Source of the DNA: Marivita sp. GX14005
GTDB taxonomy: Bacteria > Pseudomonadota > Alphaproteobacteria > Rhodobacterales > Rhodobacteraceae
NCBI RefSeq assembly: GCF_023370775.1
Contig: NZ_JAMCCQ010000005.1
Location: 310,001 to 374,000 of the forward strand
Reading direction: 5' to 3'
Length of the DNA stretch: 64,000 nucleotides
The position numbers and the translations under genes are program-made. Within the stretch, counting starts at the first letter, position 1. Every line of letters begins with the position of its first letter. Below, piece after piece: positions 59,164 to 64,000 of this stretch. The notes beneath the pieces are model-generated. The model was not told the origin of the DNA, did no database searches, and saw only the letters and a list, made by a program, of their open reading frames with translations.

Positions 59164-60672
59164 TCAGGCGGGCTCCAGATCGGGCAGGGCGCGGCGCATG
59201 AGCTTGCCATTGGCATTGCGCGGCATCGCATCGATCCGCCGGTAAAGTCGCGGCTGCTTGTAGCGCGCCAGTCGGTCCTTGGCGAAATCCTGCAAGTCGT
59301 TTTCATTCAATGTCTTATGGGATGTATAGAAAGCGGCGATGATGCGCGTGTCTGGTTTGATCTCGATATCGGTCACGCCGATCTCGTGGATATCAGGATG
59401 CGCCAGCAGCGCCGACTCGACCTCCAAGGGACTGACGCGATAGCCCCCCGCATTCATCATGTCATCGGCGCGCCCGTGATAGAGGATATCGCCCTGTTCC
59501 GTCATCTCGCCGGTATCGCCGGTCAGGAACCACTCGCCCCGGAACCGCGCATGGGTGCCGTCCTCGTCACCGAGATAGCCCAGCATCAGACCGGGATCGC
59601 TTCGGTGTATCGCGATGATCCCCGCCTCGCCGATGGGCACGGGGCCGCTATCGCCCAGAATGGCGACACGCCGCCCCGGTTGCGGCCAGCCGAGGCTCGC
59701 ACCTTGCAGATCGGGCTTTCCCGGTGCGGTGGAGATAAAGGTCGAACATTCGGACATGCCGAAAGCCTCGTAAACCCTCGTTCCGGTCGCCGCGTGCCAG
59801 GCATCGCGCAGGCTGGCAGGCAGTTTCTCGCCCGCTGACAAGCCGTGGCGCAGTTTGAGTGCGTCGAACGGGCCGGACTTGAGGATATTACGGTAAACGC
59901 CCGGCGCAGCGGCAAAAATCGTCACGTCGTTGCGCTTGATTAGCAGCGGCAGCTGTGCGTGATCGACCCCTTCGGCGGGGATCAACGCGGTGGCGCCCGC
60001 TGTCCAGGGATCAAGCAGCCCGGTGCCCAGAGTATAGGTCCAGTTGAACGCGCCCGCATGCATGAGCCGGTCGCTCTCACCCAGCCCATACCAGCCCTCG
60101 GTCATCATCCCGCGTGCCCATATCGCGCGATGCGCGTGGCACACCGCGCGGGGCGTGCCGGAGGTGCCGGAGGTGAAGATGATATAAGCCAGCCGGTCAG
60201 GATCGCCGAGATTGAAATTGGCGGGCGGCAGGTCGATCCAAGCGGACATTTTCTGCGTGCCGATGATCCGGGGAAAATCCGGGCAGGGCGTCTTGCCGTC
60301 GTGCAGGATCGCGGCCGGGCGCGTCATACCGATGAGTACCTCGACCTCTCTGGCTGTCAGTTGCGAGGAGGTCGGAACCGGCACGATGCCCACCGCGATC
60401 GCGGCAAGATAGGCGATCGGGAATTCCACCGTATTTCCAACCCGCATCAGGAGCTTGTCGCCCGGACTTAATCCCGCGCCCAAAAGCCCGGCGGCGCAGC
60501 CGAGCACGGCTTGCCGCAGCTTGCCATAGCTCCAGCGCTCCGCGCCGCCGGGGCGGAGGATGGAGAGCGCGATCTTGTCCGGCACGCGATCCGCGGGCGC
60601 CAGAACATGCGCCGCGAGGTTGAAGGGCTGCGGGCAGGGCGGATAGGGGTGAGGCTTGGAAATTGACATCAT
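59164..60672 (-). CDS. AMP-forming acyl-CoA synthetase
   Basis: This 502-residue ANL-superfamily ligase has the P-loop YIIFTSGTSGTPRAVCHAHR (about residues 158-177), the A5 motif YEAFGMSECSTFIST, the A7-type motif WFLTGDTGEM and the C-terminal catalytic Lys in PRNANGKLMRR. The pattern resembles benzoate/acyl-CoA ligases and related acyl-CoA synthetases. It activates a carboxylate with ATP and CoA; the acid is not known. The C-terminal subdomain is full length. Confidence 0.88.
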   Translation of the reverse strand: MMSISKPHPYPPCPQPFNLAAHVLAPADRVPDKIALSILRPGGAERWSYGKLRQAVLGCAAGLLGAGLSPGDKLLMRVGNTVEFPIAYLAAIAVGIVPVPTSSQLTAREVEVLIGMTRPAAILHDGKTPCPDFPRIIGTQKMSAWIDLPPANFNLGDPDRLAYIIFTSGTSGTPRAVCHAHRAIWARGMMTEGWYGLGESDRLMHAGAFNWTYTLGTGLLDPWTAGATALIPAEGVDHAQLPLLIKRNDVTIFAAAPGVYRNILKSGPFDALKLRHGLSAGEKLPASLRDAWHAATGTRVYEAFGMSECSTFISTAPGKPDLQGASLGWPQPGRRVAILGDSGPVPIGEAGIIAIHRSDPGLMLGYLGDEDGTHARFRGEWFLTGDTGEMTEQGDILYHGRADDMMNAGGYRVSPLEVESALLAHPDIHEIGVTDIEIKPDTRIIAAFYTSHKTLNENDLQDFAKDRLARYKQPRLYRRIDAMPRNANGKLMRRALPDLEPA

Positions 60673-60743
60673 GGCGGATGTTTACAGACCGATCTTAACA
60701 CAGACAAGACGGCTCGCGTGTTGGGTGAAGACCGCGCGATACA

Positions 60744-60860
60744 TCAATGAAACCATGACTGAACGCCGCGTGCGGCGGCAGAGATGTCTTGCCCGACCCC
60801 ATCAACGGTCGCACAGCCCGGCGCAGCCACCAGAGCCAGCATGAGAAGGCAACGGCGCAT
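60744..60860 (-). CDS. Entericidin-like micro-lipoprotein
   Basis: This 38-residue ORF starts with an ATG (complement of 60858-60860) preceded by GGAGGAG on the minus strand. It lies three bases after the YejA-like stop. It reads as a lipoprotein: MRRCLLMLALVAAPGC is a signal with lipobox APGC, then ATVDGVGQDISAAARGVQSWF. The Cys-A-T-V-x-G-x-G-x-D-I core is that of the entericidin A/B family, whose members are small envelope lipoproteins of an antidote/toxin type. Role here is unknown. It may be cotranslated with the binding-protein gene. Confidence 0.75.
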   Translation of the reverse strand: MRRCLLMLALVAAPGCATVDGVGQDISAAARGVQSWFH

Positions 60861-60863
60861 CGC

Positions 60864-62681
60864 TCACTCCTCCTCCCACCACCAGACATCGGGCTGCCAG
60901 CCGATCCAGTCGCCGTAGATCGGCAAAGTTTCGGGGTATTTCAATTCGCTGGCATGCGCGATGCGACTGATATTCCATTGATAGATCGGAATGACATAGC
61001 GCCCCGTCGTCAGAACCCGGTCGAGCGCGCGGGTCGCGGCGATGAAATCCTCGCGGCTTTCGGAATTGAGCAACTGATCGATCATCGCTTCGGCCGCCGG
61101 AGAACACATGCCCATCAGGTTACGCGAGCCGGGCGTATCGACCCCGTCGCAGCCCCAATAAAGCTTCTGCTCGTTGCCGGGGCTGAGCGACAGGCCGCGG
61201 CGGAAATAGGTCATGTCGAAATCGTAAGTGTTCGTTCGCTCGGTATATTGCGCGCTGTCGATGGTGGTGATCTTCGGCGCGATCCCCATGCGTTCCAGCG
61301 ATTGCGTGAACAGATCGATGATCGCCTCGTTCTCGGAGCTGCCCTGTTGCAGCACGACCTCGAAACTGAAGGGCCGACCATCGGGGCCGGTCATCACGCC
61401 GTTCTCGACGCTGTAGCCGGCCTCGCGCATCAGCGCCATCGCCTTGCGCAGATTGCCCCGGTTGCGCTCGGTCCCGTCGCCTTCGGGCAGCGCATAGCCG
61501 TCCAGCGCGCCGGGCAGGAGGGTGCCTGCGAAAGGCTCCAGCAGATCGCGCACGCGGCCCGTCGCGGGCCCGTCTTCCATGCCCAGAACGGAATTCGAGA
61601 AATAGGATGTGATACGCGGCTGTTTCGAGCCGGTCATCGTTTCGTTGATATAGTCGAAATTGAACGCATGCAGCATGGCATCGCGCACGCGCCAATCGGC
61701 AAAGGCATCGCGGCGGGTGTTCATCACGAAGCCAGTCATGCCCGAGGGGCGTTCATGCGGGATGACGGATTTGACCACGTCGCCGCTATCCACCGCCGGG
61801 AAGTCGTATTGCGTTTCCCATTTCTCGGCATTGGTCTCCCGGCTGAGGTTCAGCTCGCCCGCCTTGAACGCCTCGAACATGGCGGTGCCGTCGCCGTAGA
61901 ACTCCATGCGGATCTCGTCGAGATTGGCCTGGCCGCGCATGAAGGGCACATTTTTGCCCCAGTAATCGGGATTGCGCTTGAGGCTGACGAACCGGCCGGG
62001 TTCAAAATCGTCGATCACATAGGGAGCGGTCGTGATCGGGATGACATCGAGGCCGGAGGCGGTGAAATCCTTGCCCTCCCATTGCGCCTTCTTGAGGATC
62101 GGGCGCAGACCGATCAGCAGCGCCAGCTCGCGGTCTTCCTCGTTGAAGGTGAAGCGGATCGAGCGCGGGCCGGTCTGCTCCATCGCGGCGATCTTGGTCC
62201 AGGCGCCGCGATAGCGCGGGTGCCCGATCGTGCCGAGCGTCTCGTAGGACCACATCACATCCTCGATCGTCACCGGGCTTCCATCGGAAAACCGCGCCTC
62301 TGCGCGCAAGGTGAATTCCACCCAGTCGCGGTCCGGCCCGGTCTCGATCGATTCGGCCAGAAGCCCGTAGAGCGAAAACGGCTCGTCCCAGTTCCGGCCC
62401 ATCAGGCTTTCATATGCCAGAAAGCGCAGCTGCCAGGGAACCGACCCCTTGGGGATATGCGGATTGAGGCTGTCGAAGCCGCCGACCTCGCCGCTGACCG
62501 TCCGCCCGCCCTTGGGCGCATCGGGGTTGGCATAGGGCAGGGACACAAAATCGGGTGGCAGCGCGGGATCGCCATACATAGCTATGCCGTGCTGCGGCTC
62601 CGCCGCCGCGCCGTGCGTGCCAAGCGCAAAGGCCAGCGCGGCCGCGCTCGCGCTGCGATACAGGAAATGGAGCGATCTCAT
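60864..62681 (-). CDS. Peptide ABC transporter substrate-binding protein (YejA-like)
   Basis: This 605-residue periplasmic family 5 binding protein has a signal peptide (SASAAALAFALGTHGAAA). HGIAMYGDPALPPDFVSLPYANPDAPKGG and GSVPWQLRFLAYESLMGRNWDEPFSLYGLLAESIE (parts FLAYESLM and LYGLLAESIE) are typical of YejA proteins, which bind oligopeptides or microcin C-like compounds. The C-terminus is QPDVWWWEEE. The permease and ATPase genes (yejBEF) normally follow; here an entericidin-like gene and then an acyl-CoA ligase follow. No permease is in the window. Confidence 0.9.
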   Translation of the reverse strand: MRSLHFLYRSASAAALAFALGTHGAAAEPQHGIAMYGDPALPPDFVSLPYANPDAPKGGRTVSGEVGGFDSLNPHIPKGSVPWQLRFLAYESLMGRNWDEPFSLYGLLAESIETGPDRDWVEFTLRAEARFSDGSPVTIEDVMWSYETLGTIGHPRYRGAWTKIAAMEQTGPRSIRFTFNEEDRELALLIGLRPILKKAQWEGKDFTASGLDVIPITTAPYVIDDFEPGRFVSLKRNPDYWGKNVPFMRGQANLDEIRMEFYGDGTAMFEAFKAGELNLSRETNAEKWETQYDFPAVDSGDVVKSVIPHERPSGMTGFVMNTRRDAFADWRVRDAMLHAFNFDYINETMTGSKQPRITSYFSNSVLGMEDGPATGRVRDLLEPFAGTLLPGALDGYALPEGDGTERNRGNLRKAMALMREAGYSVENGVMTGPDGRPFSFEVVLQQGSSENEAIIDLFTQSLERMGIAPKITTIDSAQYTERTNTYDFDMTYFRRGLSLSPGNEQKLYWGCDGVDTPGSRNLMGMCSPAAEAMIDQLLNSESREDFIAATRALDRVLTTGRYVIPIYQWNISRIAHASELKYPETLPIYGDWIGWQPDVWWWEEE

Positions 62682-62760
62682 TTTGGCGACAAACCCCGTC
62701 TGCTCTTGTTTTCTTGACCGGGACGGTAACGAGGCTTTTGTGCCATTTCAAACTTTTAGC

Positions 62761-62789
62761 TTGGAACGGCGCGAAAGATTGCCTATATT
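62761..62789 (+). promoter_or_regulatory. Sigma-70-like promoter of candidate small RNA
   Basis: TTGGAA (62761-62766), 17 bases, then TATATT (62784-62789) is close to consensus with ideal spacing. It points away from the YejA-like gene and towards the terminator at 62845, with no coding sequence between. Confidence 0.6.
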
Positions 62790-62795
62790 GAGGTC

Positions 62796-62871
62796 ACTGC
62801 TCGATAGGTTTCTTGCCTGTATGAAACCTGCCTCAATAACTTAACCCCGGCTTCGTGCCGGGGTTTTTTTT
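62796..62871 (+). ncRNA. Candidate structured small RNA, about 76 nt
   Basis: Downstream of a sigma-70-like promoter lies a hairpin AGGTTTC/GAAACCT (62806-62812 and 62823-62829, 10-base loop). A short single-stranded region (CCTCAATAACTTAA) follows, then a textbook terminator. TATTGAGG at 62786-62793 is also complementary to CCTCAATA at 62831-62838, so a start slightly further upstream would give a longer enclosed stem. No ORF with a ribosome-binding site fits. Size and build match Hfq-dependent small RNAs of Rhodobacterales, but I cannot assign it to a named one. Confidence 0.6.
62845..62871 (+). terminator. Strong rho-independent terminator of candidate sRNA
   Basis: Stem CCCCGGC/GCCGGGG (62845-62851 and 62857-62863) with loop TTCGT is followed by eight T residues. 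No protein gene on this strand ends before it; the nearest plus-strand gene upstream lies many kilobases away, so it must serve a short non-coding transcript. Confidence 0.88.
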
Positions 62872-62886
62872 GGCCGGTTTTCAGCA

Positions 62887-62907
62887 GTATCCACAGCGTT
62901 ATGCACA
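62887..62907 (+). promoter_or_regulatory. Pair of DnaA-box-like 9-mers
   Basis: GTATCCACA (62887-62895, one mismatch) and TTATGCACA (62899-62907, exact TTATNCACA) lie in the same direction 12 bp apart, between the sRNA terminator and the bdhA gene. Confidence 0.4.
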
Positions 62908-63036
62908 GTAATACAAGGCGATGACCGGGCTTGAGCGGTTTTCCGGCACGCCCGTTCGAGCCAGCTTTGAGTCCGCCCGAACGGCGGCGGGATATGTTCG
63001 GCGGGATCGATTCGCGCAAGCTGCGACTTTGGCAGC

Positions 63037-63062
63037 GGAACCGGCGATCCGGGCTTTGTGTT
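63037..63062 (+). promoter_or_regulatory. Possible EcfG-type promoter for bdhA
   Basis: GGAAC (63037-63041), 17 bases, then TGTT (63059-63062) fits the longer-spaced variant of the EcfG consensus (GGAAC-N16/17-NGTT). It lies 58 bp before the ATG. Weaker than the three sites in the stress locus because the spacing differs by one. Confidence 0.35.
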
Positions 63063-63119
63063 ATGCACCCGCAGCATGTAGCGTGCCGCACAAGCAGTAT
63101 GAGCAAGGAAGGAGCCTCC

Positions 63120-63893
63120 ATGTCGCTTGAAGGCAAGACCGCTATCGTCACCGGATCGAATTCCGGTATCGGGCTTGGAATCGCGCGCGAACTGGCGCGG
63201 GCCGGCGCGGATGTGGTGATCAATTCATTCACCGACGATCAGGCCGATCACGATCTGGCGCGAGAGATCGCCAACGACCACGGCACGGAAGTGCGCTATA
63301 TACAGGCGGATATGTCGAAGCCGGAAGCGTGCCGGGCATTGATCGAGAGGGCGGGACGCTGCGATATCCTGGTCAACAATGCCGGGATTCAGCATGTCGC
63401 GCCGATTGAGGAGTTTCCGACCGAAAAATGGGACGCGATCATCGCGATCAACCTGTCATCGGCCTTTCACACCACCGCCGCCGCGCTGCCGATGATGCGC
63501 AAGGCCGGCTGGGGCCGCGTCATCAACATCGCGAGCGCGCATGGGCTCACCGCGTCGCCCTTCAAATCGGCCTATATCGCGGCCAAGCACGGTATCGTGG
63601 GCCTGTCCAAGACGGTCGCTCTGGAAACGGCGAAGGAGCCGATCACGGCGAACGCGATCTGCCCCGGTTACGTGCTGACACCGCTGGTCGAAAAGCAAAT
63701 TCCGGAGACGGCGAGGAAATACGACATGACCGAGGAAGAGGCGGTGCAGAAGGTGATGCTGGAGCGCCAACCGTCCAAGGAATTCGCGACGGTCGAGCAG
63801 CTTGGCGGCACGGCGGTGTTCCTGTGTTCGGAAGCGGCGGCGCAGATCACCGGCACGACGATCTCGGTGGATGGCGGCTGGACCGCGCTATAA
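63120..63893 (+). CDS. bdhA: 3-hydroxybutyrate dehydrogenase (classical SDR)
   Basis: This 257-residue NAD-dependent enzyme oxidises (R)-3-hydroxybutyrate to acetoacetate during use of polyhydroxybutyrate stores. The TGSNSGIGLGIA nucleotide motif is at residues 11-22, with NNAGIQHV following. The catalytic Ser is in INIASAHGLTASPFKSAYIAAKHG with YxxxK. ICPGYVLTPLVEKQIPETARKY is the substrate-loop signature of bacterial 3-hydroxybutyrate dehydrogenases. AAGGAAGGAG precedes the ATG. Palindromic modules follow the stop. Confidence 0.92.
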   Translation: MSLEGKTAIVTGSNSGIGLGIARELARAGADVVINSFTDDQADHDLAREIANDHGTEVRYIQADMSKPEACRALIERAGRCDILVNNAGIQHVAPIEEFPTEKWDAIIAINLSSAFHTTAAALPMMRKAGWGRVINIASAHGLTASPFKSAYIAAKHGIVGLSKTVALETAKEPITANAICPGYVLTPLVEKQIPETARKYDMTEEEAVQKVMLERQPSKEFATVEQLGGTAVFLCSEAAAQITGTTISVDGGWTAL

Positions 63894-63903
63894 GCGGAGC
63901 GCG

Positions 63904-63949
63904 GGCTTGATGCGTTGACGCATCAAGCCGTTTTCGTGCGCGAAAACGG
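63904..63949. repeat. Tandem palindrome pair after bdhA
   Basis: Palindrome 63904-63929 (stem GGCTTGATGCG, loop TTGA) is followed by 63928-63949 (CCGTTTTCG, loop TGCG, CGAAAACGG). This repeats the arrangement seen after the mutase gene at 2497-2537, with different outer arm bases that still pair. Confidence 0.75.
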
Positions 63950-64000
63950 GTGGCGCGGGACAGTTGAACTCGGCGTCCGGTTTCGTGCCTCGGAGCGAGG

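Noticed and set aside
62887-62907. Replication origin at the DnaA-like boxes
   Set aside because: Only two boxes, no AT-rich unwinding region, and no dnaA, hemE, parA or similar origin markers nearby.

Overview
The window reads as a chromosomal segment of a high-GC alphaproteobacterium of the order Rhodobacterales (Roseobacter/Rhodobacter relatives). The reasons are a complete RcGTA-type gene transfer agent cluster followed by cysE, a CckA-type hybrid kinase with a TTAA-N7-TTAA CtrA box, a nepR-ecfG general stress locus with GGAAC-N17-GTT promoters, GTTC-N7-GTTC type LexA sites at recA, and an ectoine hydroxylase. The genus cannot be fixed from the sequence alone. No tRNA, rRNA, CRISPR array, transposase or integrase was seen.

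Layout. 1-12.2 kb is core and peripheral metabolism: a truncated DUF4174 secreted protein, methylmalonyl-CoA mutase, a glyoxalase-like protein, a TerB/DnaJ protein and an EEP-family hydrolase in tandem, a YeeE/YedE transporter, an M20 amidohydrolase, a glycosyltransferase-like protein, then fabF-mltG and a TauE/SafE permease. 12.3-26.2 kb is the gene transfer agent: 17 tightly packed co-oriented genes, from small terminase to the giant tail-tip protein, in canonical order. 26.2-34.8 kb holds a small DUF7742-like ORF that overlaps a DksA/TraR-like gene tail to tail, then cysE, a SYLF-domain lipoprotein, hemB, ectD, a membrane protein and mfd. 34.8-38.6 kb is a general stress response island: a BON protein, an 89-residue protein, nepR, ecfG, glutaminase and an NAD(P)-binding protein, with three GGAAC-N17-GTT promoters. 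38.6-48.3 kb holds a RamA-like ferredoxin/ASKHA protein, a CoA-transferase, an agmatinase-family enzyme, guaB-rsmB and cckA. 48.3-56 kb holds a sulfotransferase, SOS-controlled recA, alaS, typA and an outer membrane protein. 56-64 kb holds SMR and YitT-type membrane proteins, icd, a DsbA/FrnE protein, an acyl-CoA ligase, a YejA-like binding protein with an entericidin-like micro-lipoprotein, a candidate structured small RNA, and 3-hydroxybutyrate dehydrogenase.

Working together. In characterised Rhodobacterales, GTA production depends on the CckA-ChpT-CtrA phosphorelay, and recipients need RecA. This window holds the GTA structural genes, cckA under a probable CtrA site, and recA under LexA. 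The stress island shows a self-contained EcfG regulon with its anti-sigma factor NepR, although no phyR is in view. Intergenic spaces are seeded with two families of short palindromic modules, which recur at least ten times and are the least explained feature of the window.
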